From positions 744,001 to 808,000 of the forward strand of contig OZ242278.1 of assembly GCA_965207475.1 (NCBI GenBank): a DNA stretch of 64,000 bases, read 5' to 3'. Both the position numbers and the translations under genes were made by a program. Below the pieces are notes generated by a model. That model was given only the letters and a program-made list of their open reading frames with translations, did no database searches and was not told where the DNA came from. Positions 24,947 to 33,341 of the stretch are shown in pieces; position 1 is the first letter of the stretch; each line of letters begins with the position of its first letter. Source of the DNA: WTFY01 sp011523795. GTDB lineage: Bacteria > Pseudomonadota > Gammaproteobacteria > UBA4575.

Positions 24947-24992
24947 GCTGCTTCAGGAAACTGCTTTCACAGGCTTGACCGTCACAAATCCG

Positions 24993-26093
24993 TCACGAAA
25001 CGGAGGGCGGAATGTGCGGAGCAGCATCCTTCACGTCCGGGTTTTGTGCACGGTGGCGAAGCAGATGGTCCATGACAACAATCGCGAGCATGGCTTCAAC
25101 GATCGGCACGCCGCGTATCCCCACGCAAGGATCATGTCGGCCGGTCGTCACAATTTCGCAGGGATTGCCCTGCACATCCACCGTCCTGCCGGGAACGCGA
25201 ATGCTTGAAGTCGGCTTGAACCCGACATGGACCAGCAGGTCCTGGCCGGTAGAGATCCCGCCCAGTACCCCACCGGCATGATTGCTCAAGAATCCTTCCG
25301 GAGTCATTTCGTCACGATGCTGGCTGCCGGTCTGGGCAACACTGCGAAAGCCCGCCCCGATCTCGACCCCCTTGACCGCATTGATGCTCATCATTGCATG
25401 GGCAATATCGGCATCCAGTCGATCGAATACCGGCTCTCCGAGGCCTGCCGGCATGCCGCACGCCACGGCCGTCACGCGAGCACCGGTTGAATCACCCTGT
25501 TTCCGCAGGTCGTCCACGAGGCTTTCCAGTTGCGTCACCAGTTTGGCGTCCGGGCAAAAAAAGGGATTGGACTCCACGGCATCCCAGTCCCTGTGCGTGA
25601 TTTCCAGCGAGCCCAGCTGTGACAGGTAGCCGCGTATCAGAATGCCCGACTTCACCCTGAGGTACTTCCTGGCAATGGCCCCTGCCGCCACACGCATCGC
25701 GGTCTCGCGCGCCGACGAGCGCCCGCCGCCGCGATGATCCCGCAAGCCGTATTTTTTCAGGTAGGTGTAGTCTGCGTGGCCGGGACGAAACTTGTCCCTT
25801 ATATTTTCATAGTCCTTTGACCGGGCATCCTGATTGTAGATGATCAGCCCGATGGGTGTGCCCGTGGTGCAGCCTGCATGCGTGCCAGACAGGATCTCGA
25901 CCTGATCCGGCTCGCGGCGCTGCGAGGTGTGGCGCGACCTGCCTGGACGGCGTCGCTCCAGGTCGGCCTGCAGGTCCGAGCTGTCCAGCTCCAAGCCTGG
26001 AGGGCACCCGTCGACAATGCAGCCTATCGCAGTTCCATGACTTTCACCAAATGAAGTGACCGTGAACAGTTTTCCTAGCGTATTCCCTGGCAT
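24993..26093 (-). CDS. aroC: Chorismate synthase
   Basis: 366 residues. The family signatures are complete: TSFGESHGTAIGCIVDGCPPG at the N terminus, the FMN/EPSP-binding HRGGGRSSARETAMRVAAGA in the middle, and RDEMTPEGFLSNHAGGVLGG later. It makes chorismate by 1,4-elimination from EPSP with reduced FMN. It heads the minus-strand run aroC-MFS-leuCDB-asd. No Shine-Dalgarno box precedes the ATG; instead TGCTACAAT lies exactly 6 nt upstream, suggesting a leaderless mRNA. Confidence 0.97.
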   Translation of the reverse strand: MPGNTLGKLFTVTSFGESHGTAIGCIVDGCPPGLELDSSDLQADLERRRPGRSRHTSQRREPDQVEILSGTHAGCTTGTPIGLIIYNQDARSKDYENIRDKFRPGHADYTYLKKYGLRDHRGGGRSSARETAMRVAAGAIARKYLRVKSGILIRGYLSQLGSLEITHRDWDAVESNPFFCPDAKLVTQLESLVDDLRKQGDSTGARVTAVACGMPAGLGEPVFDRLDADIAHAMMSINAVKGVEIGAGFRSVAQTGSQHRDEMTPEGFLSNHAGGVLGGISTGQDLLVHVGFKPTSSIRVPGRTVDVQGNPCEIVTTGRHDPCVGIRGVPIVEAMLAIVVMDHLLRHRAQNPDVKDAAPHIPPSVS

Positions 26094-26099
26094 CCCGGG

Positions 26100-26108
26100 A
26101 TTGTAGCA
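26100..26108 (-). promoter_or_regulatory. Extended -10 promoter of aroC, predicted leaderless
   Basis: TGCTACAAT (extended -10 TGn plus a 5-of-6 hexamer) is followed by CCCGGG and then the aroC ATG. A start site 7 nt past the hexamer would be the A of ATG. The -35 region is poor, as allowed for extended -10 promoters. The same 9-mer at the same spacing precedes the DUF2007 gene at 46 kb. Confidence 0.5.
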
Positions 26109-26157
26109 TTTCCCGCACGATAACTGCCTGCCCCGAACTACCTGACGGAATCAATTA

Positions 26158-26166
26158 TGCGATAAT
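26158..26166 (+). promoter_or_regulatory. Extended -10 promoter of the psd-coupled gene, predicted leaderless
   Basis: TGCGATAAT on the plus strand is followed by 6 nt (CCTGTC) and the ATG at 26173. This is the same geometry as the divergent aroC promoter about 50 bp away. No Shine-Dalgarno box precedes the ATG. Confidence 0.5.
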
Positions 26167-26172
26167 CCTGTC

Positions 26173-26580
26173 ATGCCTTCTGACCCGGATACATCCAGAA
26201 CAAGACAGACCGTGCGCCGCGACATACTGCTGCTTCTGGCCGTTGCAGGCTTCACGGTATGCATGATGTTTTTTTACTGGCTGAAGGCACCCCGGCACGT
26301 GGAACCTTCCTTGCCCAAAAGCGGCACTTCGCTGCATGCACACCCGCGCACATTCCCGCAGTCCGGCCTGGCTGGCACCGGAACCGAACCCGACAGCCTG
26401 GGCCGTGCACCGGGTGTGGCCTGTTCCGTGCCTGCAAATCCAGGAAATGCCGAGTACCGGGTTGATCACAGCTCATGCCTATTCCTGGTCGCCCTGTCTG
26501 GAACCCTCCACGAGAGCGGGCACCTCATCGATGACTTCCTGGCACTGAACGAACATTACGGAACACTGCAGGGCAGCTGA
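26173..26580 (+). CDS. Uncharacterised single-pass membrane protein coupled to psd
   Basis: I do not recognise this 135-residue protein. It has a basic cytoplasmic start (MPSDPDTSRTRQTVRRD), one membrane helix at about residues 17-37 (ILLLLAVAGFTVCMMFFYWL), then a periplasmic part of about 95 residues rich in Pro, Gly and Ser with two cysteines near residues 78 and 96 that could pair. Its TGA overlaps the psd ATG (TGATG), so translation of psd is probably coupled to it. An extended -10 element precedes it by 6 nt. The coupling suggests a role in phospholipid synthesis or Psd assembly, which is inference only. Confidence 0.6.
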   Translation: MPSDPDTSRTRQTVRRDILLLLAVAGFTVCMMFFYWLKAPRHVEPSLPKSGTSLHAHPRTFPQSGLAGTGTEPDSLGRAPGVACSVPANPGNAEYRVDHSSCLFLVALSGTLHESGHLIDDFLALNEHYGTLQGS

Positions 26581-27464
26581 TGAATGCCTTCTGGAAGCAC
26601 TGCAGGGGATTCCTGTTTCACCTGTTTCCCCACCACCTCGTATCAAGGATCATGTACCGGATCACGCGCCTGCGAACACCCCTGGCAAACCCTGCCATAC
26701 GTGTCTTTATCCGGGCATTCAATGTTGACATGCATGAGGCCTGCCTTCCGGAATCCGGAAGTTACGCGACTTTCAATGAATTTTTCACCCGCAGGCTGAT
26801 TCCTGGAGCCCGGCCCATCGCACCTGCAGAGAATGAAATCATGTGCCCAGCCGACGGGTACATCAGCCAGCTGTCGTCCTATACCGGGCAGCATGCAATC
26901 CAGGCCAAGGGCCGTTTATTCTCGATGCCCCGGCTGCTGGGCGGGGTCCAGGAATACCCTGGCCTGTGTGAACGCGGCAAGTTCGCAACGATCTACCTGT
27001 CTCCAGGAAGCTACCATCGCGTACACATGCCTGTCGATGGAGAGTTGCTGGAAATGGTTCATATACCCGGACGCCTGTTCAGTGTGGCGCCCTACGCAGC
27101 AGAAACCCTAGACAGCCTGTATGCCCGCAACGAGCGGGTGGTCTCTATCTTCAGGACCGGTTCAGGATACATGGCAGTCGTGATGGTCGGTGCAGTGAAT
27201 GTCGCGGCGATTGAAACTTCCTGGCACGGACTGGTCACGCCGCCCCGTGGGAAAACCCTTCACAGAAGAACATATTCGGGTACGGAACTGAAAAAGGGCG
27301 AGGAACTGGGCGTGTTCAACATGGGTTCTACCGTGATTGTCGCCTTTGAATCGGAATCCATCGCATGGCAGCCAGATCTCGGGCCAGGCCAGGCTGTCAG
27401 AATGGGGCAGTCTCTCGGCAGGTTCACGCAGGCCGGCAGCCCCGAGGCGCAAGCACATCGCTGA
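26580..27464 (+). CDS. psd: Phosphatidylserine decarboxylase proenzyme
   Basis: 294 residues. The self-cleavage site is in GVFNMGSTVIVAF, where the chain breaks between Gly and Ser (about residues 248-249) and the Ser becomes the pyruvoyl group; most relatives have LGST, here it is MGST. Other signatures are MCPADGYISQ, and YLSPGSYHRVHMPVDGEL with the catalytic His. It converts phosphatidylserine to phosphatidylethanolamine at the inner membrane. The ATG overlaps the stop of the preceding membrane protein. The last 41 bp overlap the opposite-strand epmA gene. Confidence 0.96.
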   Translation: MNAFWKHCRGFLFHLFPHHLVSRIMYRITRLRTPLANPAIRVFIRAFNVDMHEACLPESGSYATFNEFFTRRLIPGARPIAPAENEIMCPADGYISQLSSYTGQHAIQAKGRLFSMPRLLGGVQEYPGLCERGKFATIYLSPGSYHRVHMPVDGELLEMVHIPGRLFSVAPYAAETLDSLYARNERVVSIFRTGSGYMAVVMVGAVNVAAIETSWHGLVTPPRGKTLHRRTYSGTELKKGEELGVFNMGSTVIVAFESESIAWQPDLGPGQAVRMGQSLGRFTQAGSPEAQAHR

Positions 27465-28383
27465 TCCGGTCTGCGCCGGTGATGAGCATCAGCAACCGGT
27501 CAATACCCAGTGCCACTCCGGCACAATCGGGTAACCCCTCGCGGAGTGCCTCCACCAGGCATGGATCGGGTTCCATCGGGCGCTTGCCGGCCCGGCTGCG
27601 CTCTTTATTGTCCTGTTCAAACCGCGCCACCAGTTCCCCGGCATCGGTGAGTTCCTGGTAGCCGTTCGCAAGTTCCAGGTTCCCGACATAAAGCTCGAAG
27701 CGTTGTGCCCGGCCCTCGCTGTCGATTCTCGCCAGGCTTGCAAGCTGCACAGGGAAGTCGCAAATGAATGTCAGCCGGTCAGCCGGCAGTCGCTGTGCGA
27801 TGACCTGGTCAAGCAGCAGCGCCTGGTAGTCGTCGCAGGAATATTGCGTGGACGGGGCAAGACCCGCATCCCTGCATGCGATCCTGTAATCCTCTGTCCG
27901 CGCCGCCCAAGGATCCAGCCCGCAATACCGCAGGAATGCCTCCCGGTACCCCATGGCCCCGGATTCAAGCAGGCGTACATGCCCTGGCAGCAAGTGCATC
28001 ACCAGCTGCTCCACTTCCCTCATCAACTCCTGGTAGCTCCAGCCCACCCGGTACCATTCCAGCATGGTGAACTCAGGATGATGAAACCTGCCGGCTTCTC
28101 CGGCACGGAACACCTTGCAGAGCTGGTAGATATCGCACCTGAGGGAGACGAGCAGCCTTTTCATTGCATGTTCGGGCGAGGTATGCAGGTACTGCCTGCG
28201 GTCATCGTGGCTGACCCCGATACTTTCAATATGCGGATCGGTCACCGTGTGGGGATTGAGGATCGGCGTTTCGACTTCCAGCACGTCACGTGCCGCAAAA
28301 AAATCCCGCACCCGGGCGTACAAGCGGGCACGCGCCTGAAGGGCCTCGAGGCAGGGGATCCCATGGTGGTCCGGAGATTTCAA
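27424..28383 (-). CDS. epmA: EF-P--(R)-beta-lysine ligase
   Basis: 319 residues resembling the catalytic domain of class II lysyl-tRNA synthetase without an anticodon-binding domain, which is how EpmA (PoxA/GenX) is recognised. Motif 2 is FRAGEAGRFHHPEFTMLEWYR and motif 3 is GVALGIDRLLML. It attaches beta-lysine to the conserved lysine of EF-P, encoded 54 bp upstream on the same strand. The start appears to be a TTG at 28383; no in-frame ATG is near and the AGGA box is 12 nt away, so the exact start is uncertain. Its 3' end overlaps psd on the other strand. Confidence 0.93.
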   Translation of the reverse strand: MKSPDHHGIPCLEALQARARLYARVRDFFAARDVLEVETPILNPHTVTDPHIESIGVSHDDRRQYLHTSPEHAMKRLLVSLRCDIYQLCKVFRAGEAGRFHHPEFTMLEWYRVGWSYQELMREVEQLVMHLLPGHVRLLESGAMGYREAFLRYCGLDPWAARTEDYRIACRDAGLAPSTQYSCDDYQALLLDQVIAQRLPADRLTFICDFPVQLASLARIDSEGRAQRFELYVGNLELANGYQELTDAGELVARFEQDNKERSRAGKRPMEPDPCLVEALREGLPDCAGVALGIDRLLMLITGADRISDVLAPRGCRPA

Positions 28384-28437
28384 TGCAACGGGAAGTCCTG
28401 CATCCAGCCTGGCCTGGTTTCGGGCGGCGGCTCCGAA

Positions 28438-29007
28438 TCACTCCTTGACGCGTGAGACGTACTCTGCGTTACGCGTGTCAATTCGCAGTACCTCACCTTC
28501 TTCGACAAACAGCGGTACCTTGACAACCGCACCGGTTTCAACCGTTGCCGGCTTGACACCGCCGGTTGCAGTGTCTCCCCGGACTCCAGGTTCAGTGCGG
28601 GTAATCTTCAGCTCGACAAAATTGGGCGGCGTCACGCCGAGCGGCACGCCATCCAGCAGGGTCACACAGCAGATTTCCTGCCCTTTCAGCCACTGGGCGG
28701 CCTCAGCCACTACGGACTTTGGCGCGGCATACTGCTCAAACGAATCCGGTTCCATGAAATGCCATTGCTCTCCGTCGTTGTAGAGATACTGCATGTCCTG
28801 GTCGACGACATCCGCACCCTCGACCGATTCCCCTGATTTGAAAGTACGGTCGATTACCCGTCCCGTTTTCAGATTACGCAGCTTGACGCGGTTGAAAGCC
28901 TGCCCCTTGCCGGGTTTTACGAACTCGTTCTCGACGATGGCATACGGGGTGCCATCCAGAATGAGCTTGAGGCCTGCTCGAAATTCGTTGGTATGATAAA
29001 CAGCCAT
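28438..29007 (-). CDS. efp: Elongation factor P
   Basis: 189 residues in three beta-barrel domains. Lys34 sits in VKPGKGQAF at exactly the position that is beta-lysylated in E. coli, and both modifying enzymes (EpmA and EpmB) are encoded next door. EF-P rescues ribosomes stalled on polyproline. ATG 29007 gives MAVYHTNEFRAG; an in-frame TTG two codons upstream is less likely. No strong Shine-Dalgarno box is seen. The epmB start lies only 19 bp away on the opposite strand. Confidence 0.97.
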   Translation of the reverse strand: MAVYHTNEFRAGLKLILDGTPYAIVENEFVKPGKGQAFNRVKLRNLKTGRVIDRTFKSGESVEGADVVDQDMQYLYNDGEQWHFMEPDSFEQYAAPKSVVAEAAQWLKGQEICCVTLLDGVPLGVTPPNFVELKITRTEPGVRGDTATGGVKPATVETGAVVKVPLFVEEGEVLRIDTRNAEYVSRVKE

Positions 29008-29026
29008 CAACAATTACGGTGAAACC

Positions 29027-30058
29027 ATGAAACCCACCACCGCGCAGAGTCTAGCACGAGTCCAGTCAGGCCCGGAAACAAATTGGCAGCAGCAGTACAG
29101 GGACTCCATAACCTGCCTGGAAACACTTTGCAGTGCCCTGCACCTGGACCCGGCCGAGCTTCCGGTCAGCACCGCCGCCGGCCGGCAATTCCCGTTGCGG
29201 GTGCCATGGAACTACGTGCGGCGCATACAGCGGTCTGACCCGAATGACCCGCTGCTCCTGCAGGTCCTGCCCCACGCGCAGGAGGAAAATGAATCCGAGG
29301 ATTTCCGCATGGATGCCGTGGGTGACCTGGAAAGCGTCCTGGCGCCCGGCCTGCTGAAAAAATACAATGGACGCGTCCTGCTGCTGGCAACCAGCCGTTG
29401 CGCGGTACACTGCCGCTTCTGCTTCCGGAGACATTTCCCCTATTCATCGCAGAATCCCCGCACGGACGCCTGGCTGGGCGCACTGCGGAAAATTGCACAG
29501 GACAGCACTATCCGTGAAGTCATACTGAGCGGCGGCGACCCGCTGGTGCTGGATGACGGGGAACTCGCCGAACTTGACCGCCAGCTTGAATCCATACCTC
29601 ATGTCATGCGCCTGAGGATCCACACACGCCTTCCCGTGGTCATCCCGGCACGCATCAATTCACGACTGATTGAATGGGTAAACCGGTCCAGGCTGAAAAC
29701 CGTGCTGGTGGTGCACGTTAACCATCCCCGGGAGATTGACTCCGAGCTGCAGGAAAAGCTCACCGAGCTGTCCCATGCCCGATGTCACCTGCTGAACCAG
29801 AGCGTCCTGCTCCGAAACGTAAATGACCATCCGGATACCCTGGTCAGGCTCAGCGAAAAATTGTTCGATTCGGGCGTGCTGCCCTATTACCTGCACCTGC
29901 CGGACAAGGTGCAGAACACCATGCATTTTGAAGTGCGCGAAGACCAGGCCCGCAAGATCATGGATGAGCTGTCGGCACGACTGCCAGGCTACCTGGTTCC
30001 GAGGCTCGTCAAGGAGCAGCCCGGCCATCCATGCAAAACCCCCCTGAGCTTGCGGTGA
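29027..30058 (+). CDS. epmB: EF-P beta-lysylation protein, lysine 2,3-aminomutase
   Basis: A 343-residue radical-SAM enzyme. The [4Fe-4S] motif is CAVHCRFC (Cys125, Cys129, Cys132), followed by GGDPL. The length and the early position of the motif fit EpmB (YjeK) rather than the larger lysine-fermenting KamA. It makes (R)-beta-lysine from lysine, which EpmA loads onto EF-P. It is divergent from efp with 19 bp between start codons, so the two promoters must reach into each other's coding region. A GGTGAAA tract precedes the ATG. Confidence 0.95.
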   Translation: MKPTTAQSLARVQSGPETNWQQQYRDSITCLETLCSALHLDPAELPVSTAAGRQFPLRVPWNYVRRIQRSDPNDPLLLQVLPHAQEENESEDFRMDAVGDLESVLAPGLLKKYNGRVLLLATSRCAVHCRFCFRRHFPYSSQNPRTDAWLGALRKIAQDSTIREVILSGGDPLVLDDGELAELDRQLESIPHVMRLRIHTRLPVVIPARINSRLIEWVNRSRLKTVLVVHVNHPREIDSELQEKLTELSHARCHLLNQSVLLRNVNDHPDTLVRLSEKLFDSGVLPYYLHLPDKVQNTMHFEVREDQARKIMDELSARLPGYLVPRLVKEQPGHPCKTPLSLR

Positions 30059-30079
30059 CCGTTGCAGCCGACCCGGTCC

Positions 30080-30967
30080 TCACCGGTCCTGTTTCAGGGA
30101 AGCAATCCGTTCACTGAGAGGCGGGTGGGACATCAGCAGCTTCTGCAATCCACCCTTGACACGGCCGGAGATGCCAAATGCAGCCAGCTGCCCGGGAAGT
30201 TCTTCGGGTTCGGACTGCGCCTGCAGCCTCTGCAGTGCCGCGATCATCTTCTCACGGCCCGCAAGCCGGGCACCCCCTGCATCCGCACGGAATTCCCTCC
30301 GTCTTGAAAACCAGCTGGCGATGATGGCCGCCAGAATGCCCAGGATTATCTCGGCGATGATGCTCGCGATGAAATACCCGGGCCCGATACCCCGCTGCAC
30401 CTTGAAAATGACCTTGTCAACGAGCAAGCCCACAACACGTGACAGGAAAATCACGAAGGTGTTCAGTATGCCCTGCAGCAGTCCCATGGTGACCATGTCG
30501 CCGTTGGCAACATGGCTGACCTCGTGACCCAGCACCGCTTCCACCTCGTCCTGGCTCATCACGTCAAGCAGGCCCGTGCTGACTGCAACCAGTGCACGAT
30601 TCCGGTTCATTCCGGTCGCGAAAGCATTGGGCTGGGGGGAGTCGAAAATCCCTACCTCGGGCATTCCGATGCCGGCCTGCTCGGCCTGTCTCCTGACGGT
30701 TTCCAGCAGCCATTGCTCGGAACGGTTGGCGGGCTGTTCAATCACCTTGACGCCCATGCTGCGCTTGGCCATCCATTTTGAAATAGCCAGGGAAATAAAT
30801 GCGCCCCCGAACCCGAAGGCCAGCGACATGAGCAACAGGCCATTCAGCTGTCCAGCCAATCCCTGCTGTGCCAGCCAGTGGTCCAGGCCAAGTACCCTGG
30901 CGCTGACACTCAGGACCAGCACGATTGAAAAATTCGTGATCAAAAACAAAATAATGCGCATACCCAT
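30080..30967 (-). CDS. htpX: Membrane zinc metalloprotease HtpX
   Basis: 295 residues of the M48B family. Two N-terminal membrane helices (about 5-25 and 40-62) precede the zinc-binding HEVSH (His148, Glu149, His152), with two further hydrophobic segments around 155-220. The third ligand is probably a Glu in the region REFRADAGGARLAG. It takes part in quality control of inner-membrane proteins alongside FtsH. A GAGGA box lies 7 nt before ATG 30967. The 3' end is 21 bp from the end of the convergent epmB. Confidence 0.95.
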   Translation of the reverse strand: MGMRIILFLITNFSIVLVLSVSARVLGLDHWLAQQGLAGQLNGLLLMSLAFGFGGAFISLAISKWMAKRSMGVKVIEQPANRSEQWLLETVRRQAEQAGIGMPEVGIFDSPQPNAFATGMNRNRALVAVSTGLLDVMSQDEVEAVLGHEVSHVANGDMVTMGLLQGILNTFVIFLSRVVGLLVDKVIFKVQRGIGPGYFIASIIAEIILGILAAIIASWFSRRREFRADAGGARLAGREKMIAALQRLQAQSEPEELPGQLAAFGISGRVKGGLQKLLMSHPPLSERIASLKQDR

Positions 30968-30999
30968 CTTGAATTCCTCGCCTATTCAGCAGCCGTCCG

Positions 31000-31012
31000 A
31001 ACCGCAGCGGTT
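31000..31012. promoter_or_regulatory. 13-bp palindrome upstream of htpX
   Basis: AACCGCAGCGGTT is symmetric around its central base and lies about 33 bp before the htpX start, in the 99-bp gap after parC. It could be an operator; no regulator is identified and chance is possible. Confidence 0.2.
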
Positions 31013-31066
31013 TTGCCGTGTACCCTCTTCGACAGCCTTTCCGCCTGCAGGGTTCAGCCTGCCGCC

Positions 31067-33325
31067 TCACTTTGCATGATGTACTTCGATCGCATCCACG
31101 CTGCGGTACCCCCTGGAAAGCAGCGTGCCACGCCTGGCACGCTCGCTCCGGTAGGTCCGGATCTCTTTCGCACCCATCTTCTTGGTACGTTTTCCTGCGT
31201 GCAGGACAATGGACTCCCCCTCCTGCATCGCCGAGACAACAGACATAGATTCATCGCCGCTCGCCGCTTTCCTGCCGGGTATACTGATGATCCTGTTCCC
31301 CTTGCCCCGGGAAAGTCTCGGCAATTCCCCGGCCGATACCACCAGCATATGTCCCGCAGACCCCACCGCGACGATCCAGTCCTTGTCCGGGTTACGAAGC
31401 TTGACAGGCGCCAGGGACACCGAGCCTTCCGGTACCGAAAGTATGGTCTTCCCGGAGCGGTTTCGTGTCAACATGTCCTCCAGTCTGCAGACGAACCCGT
31501 AACCGGCACTGCTTGCAAGCAGGAAGCAATCGTCGGGCTCACCCATCATCATGCCGGTGAACCGCATGCCGTCAGCCGTCTTCAGGTGCCCGCTCAGCGG
31601 TTCACCCTGACCCCTTGCAGAAGGCAGGCTGTACGCGGGCAGGGAATAGCACCTCCCTCGTGAATCCAGGAACAATACCGGCTGATTGGATTTACCTGTC
31701 ACGTGCGTCAGATAGGCATCTCCCAGCTTGTAATTCAGGGCGCGCGCATCGATATCGGCGCCCTTGCCAGCACGTACCCAGCCCCTTTCAGACAGGACCA
31801 CCGTAATGGACTCGGCAGGCACCAGTTCAGATTCATCCATGGCAATCGATGCGCCCCGCTCGATCAGATGACAGCGTCGCGAATCTCCAAACTCGCCTGC
31901 ATCCTGCATCAATTCCTTCTTGACGAGCGTTTTGAGTCGCGCAGCGGATTTCAGGATTCGCTGAAGCTCCGCCCGCTCGGAAGCAAGCTCCTGCTGCTCG
32001 TCCCTGATCCTGGCTTCCTCGAGTTTGGCCAGATCGCGCAGGCGCGTATTCAGAATGGCCTCTGCCTGTTCATCGCTCAGGCTGAAGGTGCGGATCAGGC
32101 TTGCCTTGGGATTCTCCTCTTCACGAACGATCCGGATGACCTCGTCAAGGTTCAGATACGCGAGCAGCAGCCCTTCCAGAATGTGCAGCCGGCCGGTGAC
32201 CTTGTCCAGCCGCCACTGCAGCCTGCGCTTGACGGTTTCCTTCCTGAATGCAAGCCACTCCTTCAGCATCATGACAAGGTTCTTGACCTGTGGCCGCCCG
32301 TCTGTTCCGATCACGTTCAGGTTCACCCGGTAATTGCGTTCGAGATCAGTGGTTGCAAACAGGTGGGACATCAGCGCCTCGGTATCCGTGCCGCGGCTGC
32401 GCGGGGCAATCACGATTCTCACGGGATTCTCATAATCTGACTCGTCGCGCAAGTTCTGGACCATGGGAAGTTTCCTGGCCTGCATCTGCTGGGCAATCTG
32501 TTCCAGAACCTTGGCACCCGAGACCTGGTACGGCAATGCAATGATGATCAGGCTGCCTTCCTCTTTTTCGTACCGTGCGCGCATTCGAAATGAGCCCGAA
32601 CCCTTCTCGTACATGTCCAGCAACTCTTCGCGCGAAGAGGTGATTTCCGCGTCCGTCGGATAGTCCGGCCCCTGTATGTGCCTGCAAAGGTCCTCCACGG
32701 TGGCCCTGGGGTGTTCCAGCAGATGAACGCAGGCATTGACGACTTCATTCAGATTATGTGCGGGGATATCCGTCGACATTCCCACCGCGATACCGGTTGA
32801 ACCATTCAGCAGCAGATTGGGCAACCGTGCAGGAAGGATGACCGGCTCAGACAGCGTGCCGTCAAAATTCGACTGCCACGCTGCCGTACCCTGATCCAGT
32901 TCCTGTAACAGGGCCTTGGCATAGCGGGTCAGCCTGGATTCGGTATAGCGCATGGCCGCAAAGGATTTCGGGTCATCCGTTGAGCCCCAGTTGCCCTGCC
33001 CGTCAATCAGGGGGTACCGGTAGGTGAAATCTTGCGCCATCAGCACCATGGCTTCGTAACAGGCACTGTCGCCGTGCGGATGATACTTGCCGATCACATC
33101 GCCTACCGTGCGTGCCGATTTTTTGGGCTTGGAAGCCGCTGAAAGTCCAAGCTCGGACATTGCGTAGACGATGCGGCGCTGAACAGGCTTCAGTCCGTCC
33201 CCGATACCCGGCAATGCACGGTCCAGGATGGCGTACATGGAGTATTCCAGGTAGGCTTTTTCGGCAAACTGCTGGATGGGGAGCTTCGTTTCCGCCCCAA
33301 AGTCCATTTCCAGATTCGAATTCAC
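31067..33325 (-). CDS. parC: DNA topoisomerase IV subunit A
   Basis: 752 residues. The breakage-reunion domain starts with AEKAYLEYSMYAILDRALPGIGDGLKP; the active-site Tyr135 is in SRLTRYAKALL. The quinolone-determining region reads HPHGDSACYEAM, with the sensitive-type Ser87 and Glu91. The C-terminal blades end in SRGYRSVDAIEVHHAK. The open frame runs 68 codons further upstream inside parE, but GTG 33325 gives an N terminus of normal length with a GGAAG box just before it, 16 bp after the parE stop. Topoisomerase IV decatenates daughter chromosomes. Confidence 0.96.
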   Translation of the reverse strand: MNSNLEMDFGAETKLPIQQFAEKAYLEYSMYAILDRALPGIGDGLKPVQRRIVYAMSELGLSAASKPKKSARTVGDVIGKYHPHGDSACYEAMVLMAQDFTYRYPLIDGQGNWGSTDDPKSFAAMRYTESRLTRYAKALLQELDQGTAAWQSNFDGTLSEPVILPARLPNLLLNGSTGIAVGMSTDIPAHNLNEVVNACVHLLEHPRATVEDLCRHIQGPDYPTDAEITSSREELLDMYEKGSGSFRMRARYEKEEGSLIIIALPYQVSGAKVLEQIAQQMQARKLPMVQNLRDESDYENPVRIVIAPRSRGTDTEALMSHLFATTDLERNYRVNLNVIGTDGRPQVKNLVMMLKEWLAFRKETVKRRLQWRLDKVTGRLHILEGLLLAYLNLDEVIRIVREEENPKASLIRTFSLSDEQAEAILNTRLRDLAKLEEARIRDEQQELASERAELQRILKSAARLKTLVKKELMQDAGEFGDSRRCHLIERGASIAMDESELVPAESITVVLSERGWVRAGKGADIDARALNYKLGDAYLTHVTGKSNQPVLFLDSRGRCYSLPAYSLPSARGQGEPLSGHLKTADGMRFTGMMMGEPDDCFLLASSAGYGFVCRLEDMLTRNRSGKTILSVPEGSVSLAPVKLRNPDKDWIVAVGSAGHMLVVSAGELPRLSRGKGNRIISIPGRKAASGDESMSVVSAMQEGESIVLHAGKRTKKMGAKEIRTYRSERARRGTLLSRGYRSVDAIEVHHAK

Positions 33326-33341
33326 GTCTTCCGGGTACCTG

